Shown piece after piece: positions 1 to 13,292 of a stretch of 64,000 bases of DNA. The notes under the pieces were generated by a model. It did not search any database. It was given only the letters and a program-made list of their open reading frames with translations, and was not told where the DNA came from. The DNA comes from Lepidurus packardi (taxonomy: Eukaryota > Arthropoda > Branchiopoda > Notostraca > Triopsidae). Location: the NCBI GenBank assembly GCA_023053545.1, contig JAKZAN010000091.1, positions 48,274-112,273 of the forward strand. Direction: 5' to 3'. Position 1 is the stretch's first letter. Each line of letters starts with the position of its first letter. Position numbers and translations under genes: made by a program.

Positions 1-30
1 AGAGAAGGTTGATGATAGGAATTTATACCA

Positions 31-930
31 ATGAAGAGAATTCAGAACTTGGAAGATTACTGGCCAAATGTGGCGAAAGATTTCATTATTTATTATCAGA
101 ATACCAAAAATACGGAGAGTACATCTCCAGCCTCATATCATTTGTATACCACTACGATGGATCTTGACAATAGGATTAAGGCTGTCATTATTGAGCTTTT
201 CCCTCACCATGATAAGGACAACTCCGGCACCCTCAACGCTCACGAACTCGCTGGTTTCTTCAATCAGGCCTTCCAGAAACTTGGTATCAATATCGTCCTC
301 AGCCAACAGGAAGCCATCCATGCACTCCAACGCTACGATGTCAACTATGACACACAAATTACTAAAGAGGAAGCCTTTGCAGCACTCAAGCAGCTCGCTT
401 CTCGTCAAACCTCTCCCCAAGGACAGCCTCCTCCAAACGCACCTTGGGTTCCCAATACTAACTGCCCGGCTCCTGGAGGATGGGGACAACAGCAACCTGC
501 GCCATTGAACAATAATATGGCATGGGGAGGCGCGCAAAATCAATGGACTGCTCCGAATACTCAACTAGGCAATCCTTGGAACCAACGAAACCCATACGCT
601 CAAGTGGCCCCGCAAACTCATCCTGGGCAAGGTAATCAGATTCCAGGTGCTGGGATGAAGATGCCTATTGGTAATAACGTGTAAATGCAGGCCAAGCAGT
701 ACGTGGATGAGGCTTTCCTGAAGTATGACAAAGATCGGTCAGGATTTCTGGATGCGAGAGAACTGTCAGACGTTTTCAATGAGATTTTGAGGAATTTGGG
801 GATTCCGATAGAGTTGAACCAGATGTAGGCAATGGCGATGCTGCGATAAATCGACAGGAGTAACGATGGGAGAGTGCAGAAGCCCTAGCTATATGTATGT
901 GTCAAGAACTTGATGGATATGTCACGCTGA
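31..930 (+). CDS. Four-EF-hand calcium-binding protein with Pro/Gln/Asn-rich linker
   Basis: Predicted Ca2+ sensor of 299 residues, single exon, stop TGA at 928-930. Two EF-hand loops lie near residues 61-72 and 103-114. A linker of about 100 residues rich in Pro, Gln, Asn and Gly follows, then two more loops near 233-244 and 275-286. Loop 1 reads DKDNSGTLNAHE and loop 3 DKDRSGFLDARE. The last loop is DRSNDGRVQKP plus a TAG codon (886-888) at position 12, where families have Glu; this is evidence that TAG means Glu. The layout resembles a calmodulin-like molecule split by a disordered insert; I do not recognise an orthologue. The start at 31 gives an N-terminal stretch of about 45 residues; an in-frame ATG at 157 is an alternative. 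Calcium binding is inferred from the loops; the target is unknown. Confidence 0.85.
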
Positions 931-1196
931 GTGATTACAAGGGCACCGATTCATAATAGCGAAAGTGCAGAAGTGATAGATTGGCATGTTTGGTTTGTGA
1001 ATTATGAGAGTACTGCCGTCGTGACCTTAGAGATTTGTGGACCAGATGGCCAGCTGAAGAAGGAACGCGAATGGTAGGGTTAGATCTTGGAATAGATCTG
1101 GGGTTATGTGATTGTTCTGGGCAAATTTCTTCTCTTGATATTGTGCTTCGAGCGGCCAATCAAAAAGTAGGCATATTTTATAAAAACGCATAACTC
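931..1196 (+). other. Gap with unexplained open frame
   Basis: This stretch follows the TGA of the EF-hand gene in the same frame. With TGA as the only stop it stays open to about 1238 and reads like protein: a polar part, then a hydrophobic stretch followed by basic residues (about 1090-1170). There is no ATG in frame. It could be a 3' exon of the EF-hand gene, since GTATGT at 895 is a good donor, or chance. I could not find a splice that clearly works. Confidence 0.3.
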
Positions 1197-3820
1197 ATGT
1201 ATTGCCTCCTCCTCTTCAATGCCCTCTTGATCTATACACTCTGTCAGGCTGTCCCGCCAATGCCTTCCGCGTCTACCAAACTTGCCAAAGGACCCATCAC
1301 CTTCCAATACTACATCACCGACAGGAAGACCATAATCATCCAGCTAGATTCGGAACGCTGCCATTATCTGGGCCTGGCCTACCGCCCCACCATGACCAAA
1401 GTATCGCTCAGGCTTGCTCATCCTTTTTGGTTTTCATCTGATGGGTAGAGCCCCATGCTGCTTTTGGACCCAAAAGTTGCATTCTCGATCCGTCCAATAT
1501 TTTTAGACTGACATGTCCATTGCGAATATAGTAACCTACGAAGAAAATAATAAACAAGTGCATGAAATCCTTTTCGGCGACTATTGGAGCGAAGGACACC
1601 AACAACCTAAACCTGATGTCAGCCAGGAAGTCAGGGTACCTGTGATACTAGGCGCTGATACTGGTGAAGGAAAGTACATAAGTTTGCAGTTCGAGCGGGA
1701 GCTTGATAGTGGGGACCCAGAAGATACTGTGCTCCGAGAAAATGAGGACTTCAATTTCGCAGTAGCCTGGTCCGACGACTTAGTGCTCGCGAAGCATACC
1801 AATCTGGTATATTTTTCAGGCAAACTGGCCAACCCCAGAGCAAACAATCAGACTCAAACCAATTCAACCGCTAATAAAAATTAAGTTACTGACAACGCAA
1901 CTTCTGGCATCACTATCTAGAAAACATAAGCCAATCCGCCCATCCAGGTACATCCCTATGCTCGCACTCACGGTGTCTGCATGACCATAGCTTGGTATTT
2001 CTTTGCTGACCTTGGAGCCTTCTTCATTCAGTACCGGTCGCGTGGCTATACATACGTCGCGCATATTTGCCTCAATGCTATGTGCTGCTTCCTCACGTTA
2101 GTTACAGGCGTGATCATGTTGGTGTCAGTTCAGGGAATGGTCTCCACTGCCGGTATGAACATAAACCAACGCAGCCACCTGTTTTTCGGTATGTTTACTC
2201 TCGTGGTCATGCTTCTACAGATCGCTGTGGGGGCTACAGTCTACCATTTCGTATTCAAGAAGACTGTTCGACCGTACTGGATAATGTGGGGCCGAAAGAT
2301 ACACCAGTATTCTGGCTACACGATACTCTTCTTCGCGAAGATCAACTGCTTGATCGGCTGGTCGATGGTCGACAGAAGGATCTTCATCGGCCTATTGATC
2401 TGGACTCTGGCCATTATCGGTCTTTTCATCTGCAGGAAGCTTTGGAGCCCGCGTCTGACTGGCACCAAATTCAATCCTTCCAACATTCTAACATCTCTGA
2501 ACAACCAAGTTCTGCACCAGTTGATGGTCAAACATCCCTATAATAGCTCCGAGCTCATTGATAAAAAGTTTGTCGTGTTTTCTGAGTATGTCTGGGACCT
2601 AGAAAACATCAAACAGTTTCATCCCGCCGGGCATCGAATCATCTAACATGTCAACGGAAGGGAAATCGACAGGTTCATCTATGGCATTGAGAACCTGCCT
2701 CTCTAAACTGAGATTGACGCAGTATCCCATAGTCTCAAAAGCGTTGAGGCAATGGGTGCTCCCATCTTCAGGATAGAGACTCATAAGCCTCTTTACAATG
2801 CTACCTGTATTTTGGACTAGTCACAGTTTATCACTATTTCACGAGAGGAGATCGGACCCGACCTGTACATTTTTTAGTTCAAATCCAACAAGCAGAGGCT
2901 CATTCATACCCCTCCGTAAGAGGTCTCCTTTTTGGGACAGTATTATACTGTGATCGGCTTCGGCGTCAGCAGACTCTATTCTTCTGTCAATTGTATGCGG
3001 TAGGATAATCGTGATAGGGTAGACGCGTGGCTTCGAGAACTGGGCTACGAAGTTGACAAAACTCGCAAGAAGAAGTACAAGCGTCACAGCGAGGAAGAAG
3101 TCGATCCTAACGCCGTAAGTGCGCGAGTGCTCAGCAAAATGGAGCTTAATGGCGAATCTATTCCCCTGTTGATGAAGTGTTATAGAAATGGAAGGTTTAC
3201 TTCTAAAATGTTGGAGAAAGCCCATGACACTGTCTTCACGGTGCAGGGACAGATCGGACGGGGGCTAAGTTTGAACAAGATGTCCCGAGGGAAGATCGTC
3301 ATCGTCCTGGGTGGCACAGGACTGATCCCCTTCCTGGACCTATTTGATCTGATCTTTAAGACAGTGCTAGTGCAGAGACACAAAGTCGCTCTCAACGATC
3401 TGTAAGCTTCAATCCACTTCAATTCTGTTTATAACATGATTTAGGAAGCAGACTGATCCGATCTTTAAAGGGAATATCCTGAAGGGCTTCAGTTTCTTAG
3501 TGTATGCGTCATTCAACAGCATGCTGGACTTCGTAAACATCCAGCAGATGCACTACGTGGCACAAGAAAAACCTACCCTGCTGCGGGTCTACCTGAGGGT
3601 CAAGAACATCGATGAGAAGAGCAGAAATCTGCGGAACTCTTATAAAAAGGTGCTGAGCTTCACGGATCGGTATTTTTCGATCGAATTCGTGCAGGAGCAC
3701 ATCCAAACTGTGGACAACTTGGCAATGATCTATGTGTGTGGGCCGAGCAGGATGAACCAGGGTGTAGCCAAGGTGTTTAAAGACACGGGAGTCGATCCTA
3801 CCAAAATCTATTACGTCTGA
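1197..3820 (+). CDS. DOMON - cytochrome b561 - cytochrome b5 - flavin reductase fusion protein
   Basis: Predicted transmembrane electron-transfer protein, about 834 residues. Order: signal peptide (MYCLLLFNALLIYTLCQA); DOMON domain with the typical 'LQFERELDSGDPEDT' strand; a b561-like membrane core of about five or six helices with spaced His residues; a cytochrome b5-like segment with the haem motif HPAGH (about 2620); then an FAD/NAD(P) reductase-like end with GGTGLIPFL (3310-3340) and CGPSRMN (about 3740). Introns: 3402-3444 is clear; 1401-1476 is inferred because the two DOMON halves lie in different frames. DOMON-b561 proteins move electrons across membranes, often from ascorbate to ferric iron or monodehydroascorbate. 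The added b5 and reductase modules suggest a cytosolic NAD(P)H-fed chain to the outside or a vesicle lumen. Substrate is unknown. The first intron is the weakest part of the model. Confidence 0.85.
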
Positions 3821-3947
3821 AGCCTCAACTCTATATCCTTGCATTATGTTTTTCTAATTATGTAGGCAGTTCACCCATTTCGTCTTATTGTGATTGCTAT
3901 GTCTGCCTTATACTGTGTCTAATTCTGAAATATCCCGATATTCCACA

Positions 3948-4642
3948 ATGCAGGCGCATACCTAAACCCCCAAGATCAACCTGTTGGTAGCTGCTACCGG
4001 CTCCGTAGCAACTATTAAACTACCAATCCTGCTCTCTTGCCTATCGGCCACCCATAGGTTTAACATCAAAGTCATCATCACCAAATCCGTAACACACTCG
4101 TCGTCACCATATTCTTTCTGAACCTTTTGCAGGGCACTCATTTCGTCAAGGATGAACTTCAGGATCTGTGTAAGCGATTCACAATCCATTTTGACATCGA
4201 AGAATGGAATTGGAAACAACGAGGGGACCCAGTTCTGCATATTGAACTCAGGAAGTGGGCGCACGTTTTACTTATCGCTCCACTTTCGGCTAACTCCCTC
4301 GCGAAAATAACCCATGGTATTTGTGATGACCTCCTCTCGCTCGTAGTGCGTTGTTGGGACCTTAGATCCAAGATTTCTAAGACAGTCCGCGACCCCCTAA
4401 CTGAATAGCAAAAGGAAGGAGAGTATCTTAAGCACCCGATTATCGTGTGCCCCTCGATGAACAGTTTGATGTATGACAGTCCTATAACATAAGAACAACT
4501 GGAAATCGTCAGAAAAAGGGGGTTCTTAGTGGTCGGGCCTATTGAGAAAATGCTGATGTGCGGCGAAAAGGGCAACGGAGCCATGTAAGAAATTAACCAA
4601 ATCGTAGGTTTCGTAGAGAAACTTTTCCCCGCAACTGCATGA
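3948..4642 (+). CDS. PPCDC: Phosphopantothenoylcysteine decarboxylase
   Basis: Flavoprotein of coenzyme A synthesis: it decarboxylates 4'-phosphopantothenoylcysteine to 4'-phosphopantetheine. The 216-residue product aligns along the whole human protein: N-terminal 'LLVAATGSVATIKLP' flavin-binding segment, 'DPVLHIELRKWAHVLLIAPLSANSLAK', the substrate-clamp motif PSMNSLMY (usually PxMNxxMW), and the catalytic-Cys loop CGEKGNGAM. A 44-base intron at 4089-4132 restores the frame after 'VIITKS'. Stop is TGA at 4640-4642. Several TAR codons are in frame and read as Glu. It is tail-to-tail with the COMMD gene, 73 bases away. All key residues seem present, so it is probably active. Confidence 0.93.
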
Positions 4643-4715
4643 ACACCGTTAGAAAACTTTCCAAACCTAATGATCAGTGGTCAGGACCTTCTTAAAATAT
4701 GTGTTTGAACAACCA

Positions 4716-5355
4716 TCACTTTTGAGCTATCTGCATCCTCCGAAGCTTAGTGATGAGATTTTCCATCTCCTCGCGTGTTTGCTCGATGACGATGCGCCTT
4801 TCCTCGGCGAAGGCATTGTCTTTGATGATGAGTTCTAAGCTACAAATCGGAGTCCTGCAAAGGGTGTTCTTGCTGTGACTTACAATCATCTACATTAGCC
4901 CACAAATTATTGTTAAGATTTTGCCAGTTCATTGGTAAAGTATACCGACACTTTCCAGTTGAAGTTGACCAGCACTGCATTGTTGAGAGCCAGACATTTC
5001 TCAAGCATCATCTTCTTAATTTGATTGGACTTTAGCTTCAGAACCTTTTTGAGGGCCTTGAGAATGTCGGTCTTTATACTGTCTGCATACTTCATGAGGA
5101 AGGCATTGAGTTGCTAATCGTCCTGAGGGTCGGCGGATGCGAATTCGCCGAGGACGGTTTCCAGGGAGTCTTTAGAGGTGGTTATTTGGCTATAGTTTGT
5201 GATTTCTGGGTATTTGGCCATGAATTGGATGGGAGTGTCGAAGAGGATGTTGTTAGAGAGGTCTCCATAGAACTGAATGTGTTTATTGGGTAATGGGTGC
5301 ATATCTGTACTTCCTCGAGCCTCTGTTTGTCGGCGAACCCTTCGAAAAACTGCAT
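4716..5355 (-). CDS. COMMD8: COMM-domain protein, COMMD8-like
   Basis: Likely subunit of the COMMD/CCDC22/CCDC93 (Commander) complex used in endosomal recycling. The product is 181 residues. The C-terminal COMM domain has the tryptophan strand 'VNFNWKVSMIVS', the Pro at 17 residues after that Trp, and the 'ICSLELII' strand, ending in a helix 'TREEMENLITKLRR'. Spacing and the region before the COMM domain look most like human COMMD8. Two introns: 5273-5310 (38 bases) and 4890-4945 (56 bases). The second is decisive: without it the frame hits TGA, and with it the COMM spacing is exact. The start at 5355 was chosen for family fit; an in-frame ATG at 5424 could add 23 residues. COMMD8 versus another COMMD is a judgement by eye. 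Confidence 0.8.
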
Positions 5356-5529
5356 GGCGGAAAATCTCCTACGGCTAATATCAGAATAACTAATGTGTTT
5401 TCGCCCATGATAGCCATATGACAAAGTAGGCAGTTCTTATCAACACGACTTATTGATGACTCAACTATAAAAATCCACTTTCACCTAAAAACACTTTTCC
5501 TCCCCAATCATACAACTAGTCTTCGCCCA

Positions 5530-6000
5530 TCAAGGTTCATAGGTATCCATGCTTTTTATCGGCTAGTTTCCAGTCTCCAGGCTCAAAGCCAGTTTTACCT
5601 TGTTCCCGTAGAACGCACTATTCTGAGTGATATCCTTATACCGTCTTACTCCACCCTCTCCACAAGCCATCTGCATCACTTTAAAGCAGTTGTACAAGCC
5701 ATCGCACGGAGCCACGCAGCAGAGTGCGCAAGAGAACACACAGTATTTTATGCCTTTTGTGAGATTAGCAACGGCCTTGCCAGTATCTCCCAGTTTGCAA
5801 TCAAAGCAGACAGGAGCACAGAGACTCCAGCAGCAAGCGTTACAGTAGACGTAAGATAGTCCTTGGGCCTCGATGCCCCACCACATGTCGATACACTGGG
5901 CAGTCCCGCAGGCGGTCTGGCCACAGAAGCAACACTGACAAACTTTCTTGAGTAGATCCATGGTTTGTGTTTTGTTAGGAGATAAATTTGGATTAGCCAC
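5530..6000 (-). CDS. Small cysteine-rich protein
   Basis: A 156-residue protein with many cysteines, often in pairs: CQCCFCGQTAC near residue 20, then NACCW, CAPVCFDC and SCALCCVAPC. No signal peptide is obvious; two stretches (about residues 50-65 and 90-105) are hydrophobic enough to sit in a membrane. The Cys-paired layout recalls PLAC8-type membrane proteins and the Cys-rich membrane proteins common in ciliates, but I do not recognise a family. Single exon; TGA at 5530-5532; a TAG in frame at 5563 is read as Glu. Function unknown; metal binding or palmitoylation of the Cys pairs is possible but unproven. Confidence 0.75.
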
Positions 6001-6167
6001 AATAAAATATAACTCGGCTTGCTGAGGAGCCCAAGTTACTTTAGACAGACTTTTACTCTCTCATGCCTAAGAATCAAACTAAACTAAGCAACACACTCTC
6101 CCGCATTCAATAACAGATACAGCTACATCACACTCTTGACTATCCTCAACGGCTCCAAACAAGCCCA

Positions 6168-6889
6168 TCACGCCTTGCTTTATACTGCAGTGTGTTCCTG
6201 TTACTCTCCTTTCTTGCCTGGTTTCGTGCAAATATAGATGAAGTGATTGTTGGGGATAAGCTTTTAGTCGCTGGCAGGAGTGATGTTAGCCTTGATGGTT
6301 GGCTTGTCGAGAGGGGTAACCTTTACATCCCAGTCATATTCTGTTTTTTCGGTCTTCTTCAGGTAGGTCATACGGTAGTCGGGCTGTCCGAATGAAACTA
6401 GGAAGTATACGCCGTTGGGTGCGAGCACTCTATATATCTCGGATATCATTTTATAGGCATTCGTCGATGAGCCTTCCCCGCACTAGTATTGGTGAATTAT
6501 CGTTAAGGCATGTCTTCAAGGAGTGTTACGAGAATAGAGTCAAGAGTTCCCTTGTCGATGACAGCATCGAAGGAGTTGTCTGCGAAGTCCATTGCCCTGA
6601 CATCCATTTGCTGGTACTTGAAGTGGAGCCCTTTGTCCTTATACTTCTACGTCATGGCCTTTACGGCAGTTTGCGAGATGTCGATGTTAGTGATGGTTTC
6701 GTAGCCTTCGTCGAACATTTCTTAGGAAAGACGGGAGTTGCCTGCACCTACATTAAGGACGCGGTGCTCTGGGAGGATGCATGGGGTGATGAGGTCGCGG
6801 AGAACGAAGTAGCGCTGGTACCAGTCGAAGGCGTCAGGATCGCGGGAGTAGCGTTCTTCCCAGTACTCTGCCTTTCCGTATTGGCTCAT
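6168..6889 (-). CDS. SAM-dependent methyltransferase, EEF1A lysine methyltransferase 4-like
   Basis: Class I methyltransferase of 224 residues. The start MSQYGKAEYWEERY resembles the N-terminus of EEF1AKMT4 and of the METTL13 N-half, which methylate lysines of elongation factor 1A. Motif I is VLNVGAGNSRLS, the acidic post-I strand is 'ITNIDIS', and the motif IV region reads 'SFDAVIDKGTLDSI', followed by 'EIYRVLAPNGVY'. A 47-base intron (6483-6529) sits inside motif IV; removing it gives 'DKGTLDSILCGEGSS', matching the family. TGA is at 6168-6170. Product length is close to the family's. The substrate is inferred from similarity only. The upstream kinesin gene lies on the same strand 134 bases away. 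Confidence 0.85.
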
Positions 6890-7023
6890 GGCGTGTAAGT
6901 TATGCGATTGATTATTTTCAATATACGGTATGAGGGCAGGAGAGCTTTAACCGTGAAAATCCAGAATGAATTAAGATTTTCGAGCCTTTGTTTACAATAT
7001 AAATTCGGGAAGAGAATCATTTC

Positions 7024-10129
<3,106 letters not shown>

Positions 10130-10311
10130 TGTTAAACGATGGGTAGTTATTTGGATTATGCAGCTATAGTTATCGCTAAAATGATTTTCAAACCAGGCCC
10201 TAACTCATACCCTGTTGTTTCCTACTGCCTGTACATTGCACATCCCCCTCTTCTCTTTAAGTTACTAGACTAACTTTAATATTGGAAAATCTTGAAGTAC
10301 AAATGTTCACG

Positions 10312-11084
10312 TCACTTATATTTCCTGAACAGCTTCGCACGCGGCCCGTAGCTCCGCCCGATCTCCAGAATCTCCGCACACGACCCCTTCGCTCGATTGA
10401 ACGCCTTCTCATTCGACTTGTACTTCTCTTGGTACTCTTCATTAAAATTCGGGGCATACAGTCTCCCAAGGTCGTAGATCTTGGAAATAGCGTCAGTTTT
10501 GTAGGCGATTTTCGAATTCTAAACAAACCATCAAGAACATCTAGCCGACATATGGGGAATAAATGAAAGATCCGCTAAAGGTTGTTAGAGCATGCTTGTC
10601 AAGTTGCGAGCATTGCCTCATTCAGAAGGATCTTTTCGAACTCTGTAATCCCAGCTACAGAAGAAATGAGTTCTAAACAAACAAACTGGCTTACACTTAT
10701 GAGGTTCTTGTCGTAAAGGGCTGCAACTGAGTTGGTGTGGTTGATGATGTTGTACGACGTACTCACAGGATTCATCATTCTTCGATTCGCGTCTAATAAC
10801 GCAGTCTTGTTCGCATTCTGTAGTCCTTGCTCAGACAATGAATGCTGATTGAATGTGCCCTCGTAGAAGTCCTTCTTGTGGTCCTTGGATGTGCCTAGTT
10901 TTGGGAGGTTGGACTTTTGAAACTGGCTGTTTGAATAGGAGGTGTTGTTATTGGTGATAGGGTTGTTGGAAGAGTAGGGGGCAACAGGGTTGACAGACCT
11001 ACTGCGAGGGTTGGAGACGGGTTTGGCCTAGGAGAGGTATTTCCTGCGGGGCTAGCCAGTGATGATGTCGTAGGAATCAGTCAT
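10312..11084 (-). CDS. Hypothetical basic protein, 198 residues
   Basis: Not recognised. The N-terminal 90 residues are rich in Asn, Ser and Pro and look disordered. The C-terminal half ('DAISKIYDLGRLYAPNFNEEYQEKYK' region onward) is charged and probably helical, ending FRKYK before TGA at 10312-10314. The model needs one long intron for this genome (10519-10694, 176 bases, GTAAGC..TTTAG); its removal joins the halves in frame. A short open piece within the intron (10599-10690) could be an alternative exon. The gene is upstream of and on the same strand as the kinesin, whose start is 183 bases away. No function is proposed. Confidence 0.6.
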
Positions 11085-11598
11085 AGGGGAGAGTGGTTTC
11101 GAAAATAGTTGGCGATATGTTTATTAAGTGTAAGGGGCTAATGGAATAGTCGACCAATTTTAATGAGATAGCCAATAAACTAGGGATTGCAGCTGGTCTT
11201 AATGGGAATCTGGGCATGACGGCACCCCTGGGCATTCAGAATATAAGGCGTATCATGGCGGTGGCGAGAGTATATTGCGACCAGAAGCAGTGTGCCAGCT
11301 GTACAGCTATGGGGATGCGGGTGCACAGTGGCAGAGAGGGGGGACGGAAAAGTATAAGGAAATTAAAAGACACGAAGATATCAAATGGAGGTTGGATGAT
11401 GGGTTGGTGCAAGTATTGGGAGTGCTATTAATTCTACATGTCAGTTAGGGTGTATAATGTTTTTGAAGAATCCTCACGCATCCTTTCACTTCCAATAAAA
11501 AAGCTCTTCTAATAAGCGTTGCGCCTCAGCTCCTTAATTACATCAAAAATCCAATACTTCTTCGTAGCGGCATATCTCCACCCCAGACCATTCCCTCA
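11085..11598. other. Long gap between divergent genes
   Basis: About 514 bases between two divergently read genes; most gaps here are shorter. No RNA gene or repeat was seen. On the plus strand one frame is open from an ATG at 11117 and stays open to a TGA near 12182, well into the next gene in a different frame; see the findings. The stretch probably holds two promoters. Confidence 0.5.
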
Positions 11599-12996
11599 AT
11601 GTCTTCCCCCCAGCTCCAAATCAGCCAACCCCAGCCCCGCAGAACAAAAATATCTTGCTCTAGCAACTCTTCGTGTGTCAACGAGAATAACGTTCCTCGC
11701 CACATAAACAAATATAACAATCTCGCTCCCTAACGAAATACCCAACCTATCCGTCAGCCAATGCAAGAACTATCCTTTCAAAACAACACTACCCCTAATA
11801 CTTTCCTATTCGAAAAGCACTACAACAGTCGCAATAGAATTCAGTCTGCACTTCAACCACACCCGGCTGGTCGAGACCTCTCTCATCAGCCTCAAATTCC
11901 ATTACAACAGTCAGGATAGCTCGAATTCGATCTTTACGGACACGCTGAGTTCAACTCCAAGCAATTAGGTAGACAAGTCGAAAGTGTTTTTAGCCAAGAC
12001 ACCGGCTACCTGCGCGCTGACAAAGAACAGTGTCATCGTGATGTTAACCCCTTCGAGTGTACTTTCAAGCCTAGCCGCTTACTCCTAGACTCGGGTATTG
12101 CGATCCAGGATGATATGGCATTTGAAGCCTCAGAAAAATCATTTGAAGAAACTTATGGCAGTCCCTCTTCAGAATAACCACTGAAGGAAGTCTCTCTGGA
12201 GAAGATGCCAAGGATGAACAGCCAACTAGCCAGCCAAAAGCGGTTCAATCTGTCGACAGAGGCCGCAGACTCAGAAGCAGTGTTTTCTCGTAGGCTCAAA
12301 GTTAAGCAATCAATCAAGGTCGCAGACCACAACAACTCCACAATCAATCGGCATGGTCTGAGCATTAACAGTAGAGTCAAAACAGAAACGAACGAGTCAC
12401 ACCATAGCAAGGCGACAATGAGTCTAGTCGACAGAAACATGCTATGGTTGAAGCAGCGTGAGGAGAAGCTCTACAAGTTGAAAGCTTAAGAAGAAGAGAA
12501 TAAGAGACTGAAGGAGCAACAATAGCGCAAGGAGCAAGAGAAGTACAAACTGCGAAAGAATCAACACCACAAGAGTATTAGCGAGCTCAACAATAGTAGG
12601 CAGCCACAGAAGAGTAGCCACGTCCAAAAGCCCAGCACCAAACGGTGCAGCGCCAACTACGCCGAACGCATGGCCCATGTCTACGAAGGGCACAGCAACA
12701 ATAGCAGCAATGGAGTGACCTCAGTGCTGCAGAAGCGGGCCAGCGCAGGTGAAAGCGAGAATAGCCGTAGTTACAAGGTGAGCAGCAAAAGTTCGTCGTA
12801 TTACAACACAGGGATCATGAAAACGATGGGGGACGAGAACAGTGGAGTATAGAGGAAGGGAACGTATAAGAAGGGTGCGTTGAACAGCGGAATAGGTTCG
12901 ACTTCACGAGGACAGGTGAGCAGCGTTAACTTGCAGAAAGCATACCGAAATGCCAAAGATGAGCTGAAGGTGAGGTTGTCGCAGCTGCACATCTGA
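11599..12996 (+). CDS. Hypothetical coiled-coil protein, 465 residues
   Basis: Not recognised. Single open frame from ATG 11599 to TGA 12994-12996. The first 200 residues are polar and rich in Gln, Asn, Pro and Ser. Around residues 280-330 there is a highly charged coiled coil, 'LWLKQREEKLYKLK' then runs of Glu, Lys, Arg and Gln; several Glu are TAA or TAG codons. The tail is Ser/Asn-rich and basic. This mix is common in ciliate basal-body and cortical proteins, but that is only a hint. A second plus-strand frame is also open over its first 580 bases; this frame is favoured because it runs on into the coiled coil. Confidence 0.7.
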
Positions 12997-13292
12997 CTAG
13001 TCACAAAATGCAAAACGATCTGCAAATTATGGCTGCCATTAAAAGCCAGTTGTGTTTGCCTTCATTATTTATTTCTGTCTTCTTCTTGATCGTTATGGCC
13101 GTACACAGTTCATTGGGCATTCAGTGTTTGGCTACAGCACTCAGACTCTGTTATCCACTTCAATACCGTATCCTGGTGCTTTATTATTAGGGTTAGATTT
13201 TCAGAACTGATGGGTCTGGTATACTGCTAGCTTCTGCTGGCCATAATCTAAAGAGCCAAATACCAAATTATAAAGTCTCAACCGGATCAACA

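Noticed and set aside
4890-4945. COMMD gene ending early at an in-frame TGA with a 29-base GTAAGT intron downstream
   Set aside because: A 56-base GTATAC..GTAG intron removes the TGA and gives the exact COMM-domain spacing.
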